64,000 nt of DNA from Macrotis lagotis (taxonomy: Eukaryota > Chordata > Mammalia > Peramelemorphia > Peramelidae). Of the stretch, positions 1-25,313 are shown one piece after another (the stretch's first letter is position 1; each line of letters begins with the position of its first letter). The stretch lies in assembly GCF_037893015.1 (NCBI RefSeq), contig NC_133660.1, positions 281,109,067 through 281,173,066 of the forward strand, in the 5' to 3' direction. The notes below the pieces were generated by a model. The model was not told the origin of the DNA, made no database searches, and was given only the letters and a program-made list of their open reading frames with translations. Position numbers and translations under genes: made by a program.

Positions 1-275
1 TCCTTGTCCCCCTGAGCTTACTTACTATTCCTGAGAGTGACAGTCAAATGAATTTTGTGATTACCTTGTCTTTCTGGAAATAACTTCAATAGCTAATTCT
101 TCCATCACATTTTAAGGGTTGTGTAGCTGCTGAAATCTGAAATAAATGGAGAAACAAAAGGTTGTGCTTCTGAGCATATTGATTTATTGAGTAATTCATA
201 CCAATCTCCTCAGCTTGGCACTGGACCCCAAATACAAGGGAAGACAGATTTTTATGCATCAAAAGAAAATTTAAG

Positions 276-398
276 GAGCAACTAGGTGGCACAATGGATA
301 GAGGACCTGCCCTGGAGTCAGGAGGACCCAAATTCAAATCCAGCCTCAGATAATAATTACCTAGCTGTGTGACCTTGGGTAAGTCACTTAACCCCATG
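276..398 (+). mobile_element. Marsupial tRNA-derived SINE (WSINE1-like), older copy
   Basis: The copy begins ggagcaactaggtggcacaa and runs through ggagtcaggaggaccc and cctagctgtgtgaccttggg to accccat. It lacks the usual A-rich tail and has scattered changes, so it is an older insertion. Confidence 0.85.
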
Positions 399-989
399 GA
401 GGAGAATGAGCAGTTGGACTTTTCCAGATGTGAAATAGGATGTCACTCCATTCTCACAATTAACAAATAAGTGAGATTTACAGGTAAATGAAGTTTATGT
501 CTCAAGATGGAGCTAGTTTGGGGAGGAGCCACTGCCCCACTGCCTTTTTGGGTGACTTTTCTACAAGCCAAGTTTATAGGTTGTTCAGAGGGTTCATGCC
601 AAGAAAAGACCCATCTGCTGACTTTCATAGGACACGACTATAACCAAGTCTAAGAGCAAGAGGGAAACTAAGTCTTGGACAACAGACTCTGCAGGTAAAC
701 TGAGGCAGGCCTCGGGTCAGACTACTTGGAAGGCTCACTGGTGCTTTTGAGAGGGGAGATTTGCAGTCTGCATCATGGCTAAGAGAACTCGGCAAACACA
801 GACACCACCACCAAAAAGCCCCAGCAGTGGTGATCACCAGCTCCATATAGCCCTGGCTTTCCTTGTGTCCTAGTCCACTGTCCAACTGGTCACCTCATTT
901 TGTCTTGAGTTCCTGTGTCCTATTCTTGTTGGACATTCTGGATTAGACTTCATTCTCGGAGCACTTCTAAAGAGGACTAAATCTGCCAG

Positions 990-1212
990 TAACAAGGCTT
1001 AATCGGTAGTAGAGTGGATCACGTTCTGGGCTTGGAGTCAGAAGACACCTCTTTTGGAGTTCAGGTCAGCCTCAGACACTTCCTAGCTGGGTCACTTCAC
1101 CCTGTTGGCCTCACGTTCCCCCTCTGTAAAATGAACTGAAGAAGGAAGTGGTCAGCCATTCCAGAGGGGCCAGGAAGAGTCGGGCACACCTGAAATGACT
1201 GAAGGATAACAA
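990..1212 (+). mobile_element. Older marsupial SINE with a long CORE-type tail (MAR1-like)
   Basis: A degraded tRNA-like head with ggcttggagtcagaagacac is followed by cctagctgggtcacttcacc. The tail reads ctctgtaaaatgaactgaag, then gccattccag and gaagagtcgggcac. This long tail separates it from the shorter, younger SINE family elsewhere in the window. Confidence 0.7.
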
Positions 1213-1563
1213 CTCCTTGCATCTGGATTTCCATTAACCAGTTCAAACCTTAGGACTAGTCCTGTTAACAGAACTATGAGGACACCAAATTAGGCACCTG
1301 TAGTTCAACTGATACTTGAGAGGCTTCAGTTTGTAGATGTCATTTGCTATTTTTCTCTTTACCTAAACCCTGTACTTGATACAAGAATCTTCTTTTAAAA
1401 AAAAATTCATGACGGCTTAACTTCTAAAATGAACACTTCTATTTTTTAAATTATCAGACACTTGAAAATGGGAAAAATAATTTTACTTTCTTTACAGTAT
1501 CAGTGCAATTTTATGTACAAAATCCTTAAGCAATCTTGAGAACTTGCTATGAAGATCTACTCA

Positions 1564-1710
1564 GGGACAGCTAGGTGGCGCAGTGGATAGAGTACCAGCC
1601 CTGGAGTCAGGAGGACCTGAGTTCAACTACGGCCTCAAACACTTAATAATTGCCTAGCTGTGTGGCCTTTGGCAAGTCCCATTGCCTTAAATGAATAAAA
1701 GAAAAAAAAA
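1564..1710 (+). mobile_element. Marsupial SINE (WSINE1-like)
   Basis: Head gggacagctaggtggcgcag, middle ggagtcaggaggacctgag and tail attgccttaaatg with an A-rich end are all visible. Confidence 0.9.
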
Positions 1711-1913
1711 GACATACTCAAAGCCATTGCAAACATTTGGAAGCCAATCATACAGGAATGTATGTCACCTAGAAAACAGACTAATCCTGTTGCCTTCTCC
1801 AGATTTATTATTCCATTTAATTAGGAAACTTTTACATTACTAATTCCCTCCTTAGGAAGATCTCATCCCTATTTTATCATCTGGCTATAAATGCAAATTA
1901 AAATTACAAGATT

Positions 1914-2066
1914 ATGGGGCAGCTAGGTGGCATAGTGGATAAAGCACCGGCCCTGGAGTCAGGAATACCTGGGTTCAAATCCGTTCTCAGACACTTAATG
2001 ATTACCTAGCTGTGTGGCCTTGGGCAAGCCACTTAACCCCATTTGCCTTACAAAAAACCTAAAAAA
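1914..2066 (+). mobile_element. Young marsupial SINE with perfect target-site duplication
   Basis: A full-length copy runs from ggggcagctaggtggcatag to an A tail after ttgccttacaaaaaacct. The 14-bp target-site duplication aaaattacaagatt is perfect (1900-1913 and 2067-2080), which shows retrotransposition and a fairly recent date. Confidence 0.93.
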
Positions 2067-3095
2067 AAAATTACAAGATTTTTCATACTTGCATCCTATT
2101 ATAATAACTCAGAGATGTATGTTCCAGTATCCATCTGTTAATTAATAGATTTAGTGTCATATTTACAGAATTTCTATTGCTCATCTACTCTGATTATAGT
2201 AATGGACTATGAAAAGAAAAGGAGGAACCTAGTGTCAAGAGGCATTCCCTCAGAACAAGACTGACTTGAGATATACCTTTTCAGGGGAAACTCCCTCAGC
2301 TCTGTTAGATTCTAGGACCACATCATCGCTGACAGCCAGCCACACTATTCATAGGATATCCTGAGCCAGGCTCAGGATTAACCAGCTAGGGAAATTTCCT
2401 ATAGAGAGAATAGCACCGAAAGGATCCTGTCTGGGTCCCCATCTGGGTCGTCCCCTCAAGTTTTCCCAGAGACAGACATCCACCTGAGTCAGTTCTTAGA
2501 CAGCAACTCATGCTATTTTCTCCTTGAGTGGTAGCGTATTGGCTTAATAACACTCCCAGCATCCATATCTGAAAGCAAACTCAAAATAATATAGTCCTCA
2601 AATAGCAAAATTTCACTAACCATTTCTTAGGATTTGAGTTACAGTTTGATGTCATTTATGTATTGCATTTACATTAAAACTAACTGCATTTTGGACTTTC
2701 AGTCATACGGTGAATACCTGTTAGATAACTCCTATTAATTTTTTGAAGTTATATCTTTAAGCCACTTCTATAGTTTCATGATTTTTATAAGTAATAGCCA
2801 AAAAGTTTCAAATGAAATTCATTCTTTATTATAGTTCACTAATAAATTCCTCCCCTTTGACAAGGAGGGAAAGAAGTATCCTATTTTTTCTTAGTTCTAG
2901 TTTTCTCAGGCTTCAGTACTTTGGATTTTACAACATGCAATTGTTATAATATAATAATATCTTATATACCTGCCTGAATGCAAACTCTCAACAGACCTCA
3001 CAGATAAGGATTTCTTTAAAAGATCTGTGTAGCTTTTCCCCAAACAGTAAATTCACAGTAAAATATATGCTGTCAAATATTTTTGTTTATTCTTT

Positions 3096-3276
3096 TCAGT
3101 TTTGTTCAACACTTTGTGAGTTTCCTTGCAAAAGAAACTAAAGTGGTTGTCGATTTCCTTCTTCATCTCATTTTTTATAAAGGCAAACAGGGTGAGATGA
3201 CTTGCCCAAGGTCTTGCATCAGAGGATAGAGATGAACTCAGGTCTTCCTGACTCCAAACCTGATGTTCTCTGCCTT
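3096..3276 (-). mobile_element. MAR1/MIR-type SINE, reverse
   Basis: Reads as the complement of a CORE-type SINE: tttccttgcaaaagaaac, gatttccttcttcatctcat, gatgacttgcccaaggtc and gaactcaggtcttcctgact occur in order. Confidence 0.65.
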
Positions 3277-3639
3277 GAGTTTTCAAATATCTATTTTAAA
3301 AAATCAGTTCTTTAACAGCTCAACTTTATAATCTTAATGCCGTCTAGATTTTAAAACAAAGTTGTTTTTTTAACATTTCTAATTCAATTAATTTAGAAAT
3401 ATGACATACCCAGAATCACATTTTAAAACATGAAACAAACCTTACTACTACCAGTCAGATGACATCACTTCAGCCTAATGCATTTCCAAATTATTTTACA
3501 TAGATCCCAATACAAAATAATTCGGCTCAGGGAACCATATTGAATGAAAAAGAAGCATAATTGCCCCACACCAGAACTTCTCCTTCTAGTGCAGAGCTAT
3601 CACTCGACGCTCAAAAAAGCAATGAGGAGAGTTAAAAGT

Positions 3640-3830
3640 TCTCTGGTGCTTGCCATATGCCAGTTGTTGTGTTAGCGCTTTACAATCACTATCTCATCTG
3701 ATGTTCACAGCAACCCTGGCAGGGAGCGCCCCATTATCATTGTCCTCTAGAGATCAGGAAACTGCTAACTAGGGATGAGTTAATCTGCCCAAGATCCCAC
3801 ACCTCCTAAGACTTTGACACTGGAGCGTAA
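3640..3830 (-). mobile_element. MIR relic, reverse
   Basis: The order cactatctcatctgatgttc, acagcaaccctgg, cattatcattgtc, caggaaactg and tctgcccaagatcccacac matches the complement of MIR. The copy is heavily diverged. Confidence 0.6.
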
Positions 3831-6800
3831 CTTGTTTCCTTGCATTTTTCTAGTTGGTTTGTTTTTTTTGGCATCATAATTTAGTTGCAGGACAAATCTC
3901 AACCAAATCAAATCTGGATTTACCCTAACAAAAATCAACAGTCTAATAAGATGTTTTTAGCAGTCACCATAATTTGAAATCTCAAATTCATTTATAATGA
4001 CACAGATTCTTGAAACCAGAAAAAAAAATTTCTTTCTTAGCTTTTCTGACTTTTTCTCTGTAGTCCTGCTGTGGCCAGGGCTGAAATGGCAGAAAAGAAA
4101 GGATCTTTTAGGGTTGTAGTTGGGTTTTTTAAACCTAATCTCCCACTGAAAGCTGGAGGTGGGAATTAGTCCTGCTTCCCAGGACAGAGAGTTTAGCATC
4201 AAGAGTCCAGAAAGCTTCAAGGCTGCTTCCCAAGAACCTTCCGGCACTTTCCCCAATTTACCAAACTCTTGGACTTGGTTCTGCCACAGTCTGGGCTAGC
4301 TGGCTGCATTTTCCCTTTACAAATTTTTAAGGTAGCAGGATCTACAAACATAAAACAAGATCAAAGACAAATATTTTCCTGCATTTTACAAAGAAACAAA
4401 AACAGACAAACTGAATGTCTTAATTTCAAAGCCTTTAATTTGCTGCCAAATATGGGATATATATTTTAGCATAATTTGAGGGCTCTTTTAATCACCCCCC
4501 TCTGCTATATGGGAAGTTCCAGGCCAGTAAACATTTCCCTAACAGGGTCTTCTGGGGGGGGGGGGGTCATGCCAAAAGAAATGTTATCCAAAGAGAAATC
4601 CTTTGGCATTTTATTATTACTGGAACTCAGCATCCACTCTCAGGTAATGTTATCAGAGCCTGTCATAGCTGTAGCTTTCCCCCAGCTCAGAAGAATTGAA
4701 AACCAAGGGGCAGTCTTCCTGGCTTCAACCCCACAGAGAAAAGTCTGGAGTTCGGTGGAGTTGTTCTATAAAATAGTTGTTCCGGGGTCAGAGTCCAGGC
4801 AGAGCCTGGCTTTGCCAAAAAATTATGTGCCAAGTGATATCTGAGAAAACTAAGGAATCAGAGGCTGGAGCCTCCAGGGTCAATTGATTAGATGGTAAAA
4901 GTCAACTGTGTGGCCAGTCAGGACCAGGCTTCCCTGGCTTGGCCCTGAGCCCCAAATACAGGAGACAGATTTGTGTGCATTAAAAGAAAATGGGGAACAA
5001 CATTTAAATGGGATTAGAGCATCTGGTTTCTAGTTAAAGGAAGGGGCTAGTTAGGAGCTTCCCCAGTTGGGAAGGGGGAAGACCAGAAGATTGTCAGCAC
5101 CTCTAGAGAGAGAAATAGCAATCACACAATGAGGGTAAGGGCAGAGGGAGAGGTGGGTTTACCCCTCCCCTGCTGGGGAAAAGGTTGAACTGTGATGGGC
5201 TCTGATAACATTACCCAAGAGATCCTTTCTTCAAACCTTCACCAGGGTACAGCTCCACAACTCTTCCTCATTGGCTCCTCACAAGCCTGGGAGGGAGATG
5301 CCTTAGCCAACATCACAATTCCAAAGTCTTCCATTCTCCACATCATATCAAATCCCTTCTTCCCCTTATGACTGCCTGCCCCCCCCCCAGTCCATCTTCT
5401 GGACCCTCTCGGTTTTCCACCTCCCCTGATCCCTGGCTCTTCCTATGGGCTCCATTTTAAGACCTCTCTGGGCAGACTCACCAGGCCTCTCCTCCCCTCG
5501 CTGTCCTGGCTGGGATGTTTGTCGAGGATGCCCCTCTCATCCCTCCCAGCTGCCCCTTCAGTTCCCATATATATTGTCTGCTGTCCATGCTCTGCTCACC
5601 ATTGGTGGTCCTAATACCACCCCTGCCACGGTGGTCTTCTGCCTGTTTTGGCCCATCTTGCCCGTGGCATGGCCCTCTGGATCCAACACAGACTGTCCCT
5701 TACAGCCCTTTCCCAGCCCAGTTCTCCCTGGCCTTTCTAGCTAGATTATCTACAATGTGGCTTCCCCCACTCTTCAGTGCTGCCTACCAGACTGGTCCTT
5801 CTTACTACTGGTCATCTCTCACTTTTGGACAAAGGCTCTGTCCCCAAACATCCTAAGTTTGTATGTGTGGGTGTTATCTTTCCTGAGGTCAAAGACAAGT
5901 CCTTTTTTTGTCTGAGTATTCCTGGAGCCCAGCACCTAAAGACTCCTAGTGTCTGGGGCTGGTGTTTAATTGTCGTTGTTATCATCATCATCATCGAGCT
6001 GGTATGTCCTTGAGGTCTGTGGGTTTGGGTTGGAAGGGACCCAGGTATCCAGGAGAAAGTTGATTGATGAGGAGAGAAGAATCTGATATTTTTACCTCTG
6101 TTGTATTTGAGGGGTCCTATTGAAACCATCAGTGGGCACCCTTCTGCTGTACCATCTTTGAATTGAATTGAAGACACTGGCTGTGAACAGTCCATTGATG
6201 TCTCTGGAGAGGCTCTCATCATCATGGTGGTGGACTTTCTCTTATCCTCCTCATCCATGGCTGTCAGAGGAGTCCACTCATAGGGAGAAAGGTGGATACA
6301 TTCCATGGGCGCTGCCCATCCTATGGGCAGTGAAGTTATGTTTCTTATTGATTTTGGAGCTATTTCTCTAAGTATAGAAGCTTTGAATTAGCCTTCCATT
6401 CAACCATGATTTTCTTTTTTTCTTTGGTTTTCTTTATGTTGAGATTGTGTTGTTGCAGATGTGCTGAGCACTTTGGTGAGCTGCCCGCTGGCCACGACCA
6501 TGGCCCTCTTCCTCCTCCTGGTGACCATTCCCCTTTGGTGTACAGATGCTCAGGGGAGGTGGGCCTGGGAGTGGGCACAGGCTCCAACCCAACCAGCAGT
6601 GCCCTGCCCCTGAACCTGTCCAGATTCTTCATCAGCTGCCCTCTTTGGCCGCTAGAGGGCAAGCTTCCTCTCCTTGGACTCCAGGCCTGCCCACCTCTTC
6701 CTTGGTGCTCCACCCAATGAAGTGAGGCCACGTCAGGGCTCTGGGGCCTCCAGATCCTGATTGAGCATTCAGGAAAGTGACTGGAGCCTGGGGCGCAGTG

Positions 6801-6986
6801 ATGCCTTCTACCAGATGGGGTTCCCCCCCCCTGACACTGATATCATTTTAGGATTGTCAAAATAAGAACATTTCTAAAATTGGTTGAAGGTTCTGTACAA
6901 TCAGTATCATGTCACCTTCTCAAGGAGCTGGGGAAGGATGCAGGAGAGAGAATTTGGAGCTCACAGACTTTTAAAAATGAATCTTA

Positions 6987-7047
6987 CGGGCAGCTAGGTG
7001 GCGCCGTGAATAGAGCACTGGCCTTGGAGTCAGGAGTACCTGGGTTC
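6987..7047 (+). mobile_element. Head-only SINE (61 bp) flanked by a perfect 14-bp duplication
   Basis: Only the tRNA-like head is present, from gggcagctaggtggcgccgt to gtacctgggttc. It is flanked by aaaaatgaatctta at 6973-6986 and 7048-7061. The CTAGCTGTG block and A-rich tail are absent, yet the target duplication is intact, so the truncation was present at insertion. It lies about 230 bp before a KMT5B exon. Confidence 0.88.
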
Positions 7048-7180
7048 AAAAATGAATCTTATAAAATTTTAGGTATAAATTCAATATTTTACAAAAGAAA
7101 TTTAGAAAAAAAGAGAATGCAGGGAATGACAAGGAGCCCCCAAAAGACTTGAAGGTCTAGCAGTCACTTTTCTGCTCTGA

Positions 7181-20203
<13,023 letters not shown>

Positions 20204-20387
20204 GCGACAAGGGGCCCGAGAAAGCGCAACTCGGCCCTTCCAAGCGCAGCACTTGTCCTTTATTCGTGTATCAACCTAACTCGTGTTGTAGAGTGTACAG
20301 CAAGCGCCCAGCGCGCCCCTTTTTATTGTACTTTTTAAATAGCCTTCTTACGTGCAATTCTGAGGTCGAGGGGATGCCCTGTTGTAA

Positions 20388-20405
20388 AATAAAGTCTCAA
20401 ATAAA
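20388..20405 (+). terminator. Proximal polyadenylation signals (two AATAAA)
   Basis: AATAAA occurs at 20388-20393 and again at 20400-20405, about 190 nt past the KMT5B stop. Use of these would give a very short 3' UTR. Two copies 12 nt apart make this a credible early cleavage site. Confidence 0.55.
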
Positions 20406-21077
20406 GTTGTACAGAGAGACCCGCTTTCCCTCCAGGACGGTGGAAACAATGATGTGGCTACACACTGATCTTTAACCCCAGGGCATCTGTCAGCTCGTGG
20501 GTGCCTGACTAAAGCGCAATTCACAAAATCACCGTAGCAGCATAGTAACGTTCCCAGTACGTGTTACGATCACCAGCAGCGACCTGTGGCTCTTTGATTT
20601 TCTTGGTAGTGTTTCCCTGGAGTTTTGTCCGTTTTACACTGTACGCTGTCCCGGGCGGACTGCTTGTGGCCTAGGGCCCAGTAGCAAACCCTTGGTTGAA
20701 GTCACATGGATTTCTTTTTTTTAAAAAAGTCCAATTACAGAGGTTTTGACAGCTTGCTAATTTTTTAGTACATTATATGTACGAGGGTAGCGGTGTGCAG
20801 GACGGAAGTTTGGATATGGTGTATTTATTGCTTGTTATGTAAATTAAACACCTTGTATTTAACACTTTTCAATACTTTTAGATAAAATTGTTCTTTGCAA
20901 GAATGATTGGTGCTTATTTTTTCAAAAATTTGCTGTGAAACAATGTGGTGACACCAGGCAACATTTACCCCATGACCCACAGCTCGTCATTTGGTTCTTC
21001 ATCATTTTCTGTTGCACTTGTAAAATGCTACAAGGAATATAAAGAAATTATTCACTTTAACTTATAATAGTTTATGA

Positions 21078-21083
21078 AATAAA
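21078..21083 (+). terminator. AATAAA polyadenylation signal
   Basis: A canonical hexamer lies about 875 nt after the stop codon in AT-rich 3' UTR sequence, with a GT-rich stretch (tttgttctgtggtg) about 18 nt downstream that fits a cleavage-stimulating element. Confidence 0.5.
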
Positions 21084-21213
21084 AACATGAGTCACAGCTT
21101 TTGTTCTGTGGTGCCCTCTAAAAATGTTTGTCTTGGAGATTCAATGTAAAGAACTGAAAACACTGTACATGTTGTAAATATTTGTGTGTTGTGAGAAACT
21201 TTTGTCATGAGAC

Positions 21214-21219
21214 ATTAAA
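21214..21219 (+). terminator. ATTAAA polyadenylation signal, likely main 3' end
   Basis: The common variant hexamer ATTAAA sits about 1 kb past the stop codon. The sequence before it (tgtacatgttgtaaatattt) looks like conserved 3' UTR, and base composition changes soon after it. Confidence 0.5.
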
Positions 21220-21240
21220 GAACTTACCAGGAAGGTTTCT

Positions 21241-22700
21241 ATACATTCATGCCAATGTCGTAGGCCACCCCGTGGAGCCCCACCTCAGTGGGCGCTCCCA
21301 GCTCCTGTCTTGTCGCTCATAGCCAAGAGGAGGGCTGCTGCGTTAAGCACTTTGAGGAGAGGGGAGATAATAATTTAATGAACAAAGCAACTTTGATTAC
21401 AACTTGGTGTTGATGGCGGACGCCTGTATGATTTCTGTGGATTGTTTTTTTAGATCATTGAACACCAGCGCAGGGCTGTCTTGATAGGTGGTGGTCAGGA
21501 GGCCCGGGGCTCCCTTCTGACCACATCTAGAGAGGAGAGCCCTGGGTTGGGCTGGGGGTTGGGGGAGGCCCTCGGCATCTATCCCCCTCCCCAGTCAAGC
21601 TGGTGACCACTAAGAAGGGCCATCTGACCCTCCAGGTTTGGTTTGTTTGATCCTACTGCTCCTCCCTAGTCATGTCTTCTCTGTTGCCTGTGCTGCTTAG
21701 CCTTTCACGCGTCCCTTAGGGAACAGTCAGCCTTGTCTCCAGCCGGTGGGTGTAGATTTCTTAGGCCACCAGATAATAGTTGCTCTACAAGCATGATGAC
21801 CTGTCCATGAGGGGCTTGAGCCCCTCTGGACATTACCTAATCCTTACAGCACCTCCTATATAAGAAAAACAGGATACCCAGGGAGGCCAGGTAATATCTC
21901 AGAGAGGGAAGATTAGACTCCAAGGCTCAAAATCATGTCCTCTCCTTTAAATCTATAGTTCTTCAGTTTGGGGACGGGCATTGGGAAATCTGAGTGGGGG
22001 GAGGGTAAGGAATATCCTGGGTTGGTTCTTTGCATATTTAGGGCCACCCTTCCATGGGTCCTAGCTTTCATTGTAATGTAATAAAAGATCTTTAATTACA
22101 TTTCTCATTTTTCTTGCTTTTTAAGTTGAGATTTATTTTTTCCTTATTTATTTTGTGTCAGTCTCTTAAGATTTCTGTCCCATGGGTCTAGTGCCATCGA
22201 AGCCCTGATGGAAGACTGTTGTAGCTTGTAGCCTCTAAGGGCTTGGTATGTGCTGGCATTTGGAGGCCATTCCAGTCACGCCATCTCTAGTCTGATCTTC
22301 CCTCATTAAGACAGGAGGGTCAGAGTTGCTGGGGGCCTGAAAATGGGGAAGGGAGTAGGAGTCGTGGGCTGGGGGGCTGCTTTGGCCCCCTAAACTCTTG
22401 GCTTGAGCTTATGCAATGATGGGTGAAGATTCAGACATTGTGAGAGTCTATGTAAAGGTCCCATTTTAAATCATTTTTCAAATGACTGTTTAAATTGTTT
22501 GACTGAGTTGTAATACTTTTGAGATATTCTGTATTCCTTGTACTGAAAGAATGAATGCCAAAAGGCCTTTTTCAGCATTTGAGGTAAGTTCTCTACAATT
22601 CATTAAAAAAAACAAACAAACAAACAAAAAAAACATTTTTTTACAAAAATTTTGTACATGGACGTGCAGGATTGAGGTTAATCATTTTAATAAATTCAAA
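21241..22700 (+). other. Possible distal 3' UTR extension of KMT5B
   Basis: The stretch lacks clear young repeats. It contains AATAAA at 22080-22085 and at 22689-22694. The part from about 22440 to 22700 (AT-rich, ending before AATAAA) looks like ordinary 3' UTR sequence, so a long transcript form is possible. This is inference from composition and signals only. An A-rich AAAC tract lies at about 22602-22634. Confidence 0.35.
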
Positions 22701-24114
22701 AATGAAAACATTGTGGCCAGTGTATAGTGTCTATAGTAGAAAAAGATGACACTGAAACTTGTAGATTCGGGGAGGATCTGACTGCCAGCTAATGTGCCCT
22801 TGCCCAGGGCACTGCCATAGCCTTCCTTTCTCCAGCCTTCCCCCTTTGGTCTAGCTTTAATATTCTGGGATTTTCTGAGTGGGTTTTCTGGGTGAAGGAA
22901 ACCCTGGGGGGGGGTTGGGGGGGAGCAAAAGAAACCCTGTGCCATCTATTCTGGGTGTTTGGCATGGGTCTTGCTTAGGTGGTCTCACTATCATGACACA
23001 GTTCCACCATCCCCATTGGCCTTGATGGAGAATCAAGGGCTCTGCCCTTGGCTTTGTGGGTTTTTTTGGTTGACTGGCCACATGAGGCAGGATAAGCCCT
23101 GGGTTTGTTGGGTCTCACATCTGCCGTCTGCTGAGAGACCTTGGGTAAGTCCTTTTCCCTTCCCTGGGCACCGATCTTAAGATGGTCTCTGGGCCACCTG
23201 ACACCCATCATCCTTGTGATACTATTAGGAGAGATAGAGACCTGAGGTTTGGGTACTGCCCACCCTTCAATGGTTATTTGTTTTCAGCCAGGTCCCACCC
23301 GTTTTCAGAAAATTGCTGAGGCCTAGCCCACTTTGGTGTTGGCACTGGCAGTTTGCCTGCCTACCTGCCTGCCCACCCACCTTCTTGCAGTGTCCCTTGA
23401 TCCATACACAGCCTTCCTTGGTTGACTCAGGGACCTCTTGCCCTTCTCCCATCTGATGCTAGGAGTGATAGACCCATGCAACTGGCATCTCTGAGGTGAC
23501 CCTAGGCTGGAGTCTGGTAACCCTGGTCTGTGTCCTGCCCCTTCCTGCCTGGAGATGCCTGCTGCAGGGATGCTGGGGAGAATCTGGTAGGGGGTCCTAG
23601 ATACCCTCTGCTTCTGCTTTATGCCTCACTGAGGTTCTGCATCCTGCCTTTGATACAAGCTGTTACACTGGGGCAAGTCATCCCATCTCTGAGCTCTACA
23701 AAATGGAGCTCCTGCCGACCCCCAAGTGATTGTGCAGCTTCCATCAGACCAGGTCTCGAGAGCTTAGCTTGGCAAACTTGAAGGCATTCCTCCTTCCTCC
23801 CAGGTCCCTCCGAGGTCCCTCCGCCATCTATTTGCAGTGGGGGATCTGGGCTGGAAGAGCACCATGACCCTGGCCATGCCATCAGACCCTTTCCTTTAGG
23901 AATTCATACTCTTGTTCAGGCTTCTGCTTATCTCCCTCTTGTCCCATCTACATTGCTTCCTTTCATCAAACTATGTGCTTCCTGGCTGCCCACTTCTTGG
24001 TTCTTCGGCCATCTCTAAAGTAGCAGGCACCACCTGCCCAGGGAGGGGGCAGGACATTCAATCCTCAAGTGCCAGTCAGATTTTAGTAGTGAATTCTATT
24101 TCTCATACAATTTA

Positions 24115-24265
24115 GGGTTAGAAGAGGCTTCAGATCATCTCGCCCACCCCATTCATTTTATAGCTAAGGTCCAGAGAGGAAGAGACTCATCTTAGACAAC
24201 ACAGCTAGGAAGGAGATGTGGGTTTGCTCCCAGGTCCACTGACTCCGAAGCTGTCCCTGTCTCCT
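24115..24265 (-). mobile_element. MIR relic, reverse
   Basis: The run cattttatagctaaggtcca, gagaggaagagactcatctt and acaacacagctaggaagg follows the reverse MIR order. Confidence 0.5.
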
Positions 24266-25172
24266 ACATATTGGCACTGCCAATAGCCTTCTTGAAATGC
24301 AAGGGCTCCATTCCCATTGGGCTTACTCTAGGTCTGAGGCCCCAAGGAAGGGACTCAAGATCTGGCAGCAGAGCACCACCCTTTTGGTCGTCTTCCCATC
24401 TGCTGGTCCCTATGTTCCTAGTGTAGGAGAGCCCATTGAGTCCGTCAGACTCTTCAAAGATCTTTGTGGGGGGGGGGACAACGGATTGTCCTCAACGTTC
24501 TATTACACGCCCCCCCCCATGCTGACTGACTTCCATTCGATTGGTTCTTTTCTCATCGAGGCTTTGGATAAGTTTATTCACACTGACCAAGTTATCCCTG
24601 GACTCGGATGCCATCCTGGATTCCAATTTTGACTTTGGGCATGGGGAGGGGGCAGTATGCCAAACCCTGGGAATGGTAGGATGGAGTGACATGAATCTCC
24701 TGCAGCTCATCTAATAACCCTGGACTGAGAGGACGGCATGCCAAGACTTCACTGGACCAAATATCCTTTGGGGAAATAACACTTTCTAGACCCTTGGAAA
24801 GAAGAGACAGCCATCAACCTGTGGCCTTGGGCAAGAGCTTCCAGATGATCTGTGGGTTTGCCCAACTTAAAGACTACCCTCTCCGGCTGACTGGGGACAG
24901 GGAGAATCCATTAAATTTTCTCTGGAAAGCTGCGAGCAGCTGCAAAGACAGACTTGCGGGTCCTCCCGAGCACAGCCTGCCTCAGCCTGGGACATAAGGG
25001 CTTGTTAGTCAACCTGAGAGGAATAGCTTCCTGGAGCATTGCCAAAACTCAGGACTTGGGTTTGGGAGAGTGATTCTGGAAGTCACCAAGGAGGAGTGGC
25101 CCTAATGGGGAAGGGCCACTTCCACTCCCTTTCATCGGGCAGTCTGAGATGTGAACATTCCAGGAGGGGGAG

Positions 25173-25313
25173 GGGGGACAGCTAAGTGGTGCAGTGGAGA
25201 GAGTACCGGCCCTGGAGTCGACCTGAATTCAAATCCGGCCTTAGACACTTACCTAGCTGTGTGACCTTGGGCAAGTCACTTAACCCCACTGCCTTGCAAA
25301 AAAAAAAAAAAGG
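25173..25313 (+). mobile_element. Marsupial SINE (WSINE1-like) with a small internal deletion
   Basis: Head ggggacagctaagtggtgca, then ggccctggagtcgacctgaa (a few bases are missing before gacctg) and a 13-A tail. The flanks share an imperfect direct repeat (cattccagg and cattctagg). Confidence 0.88.

Larger units (their letters stand above)
20204..21240 (+). other. KMT5B: KMT5B 3' UTR, proximal part
   Basis: Sequence after the stop is largely repeat-free and AT-rich, as expected for a conserved 3' UTR. It contains two overlapping-range AATAAA signals (20388-20393 and 20400-20405), one at 21078-21083 and ATTAAA at 21214-21219. The end point is inferred from the last signal, because transcript evidence is not available here. 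Confidence 0.75.

Noticed and set aside
86..397. Reverse open frame with LRLDLNLGPPDSRAGPLS
   Set aside because: The same peptide recurs at 16345-16551, 44348-44530, 46926-47114 and 58018-58224, because it is the reverse translation of the SINE head.
5812..6306. 164-codon reverse open frame
   Set aside because: Low-complexity Met and Thr runs come from an ATC repeat and there is no conserved domain.
6406..6720. 104-codon open frame in the first intron, considered as a missing KMT5B exon
   Set aside because: Its peptide does not match the expected KMT5B N-terminal sequence, and the frame has no supporting donor site.
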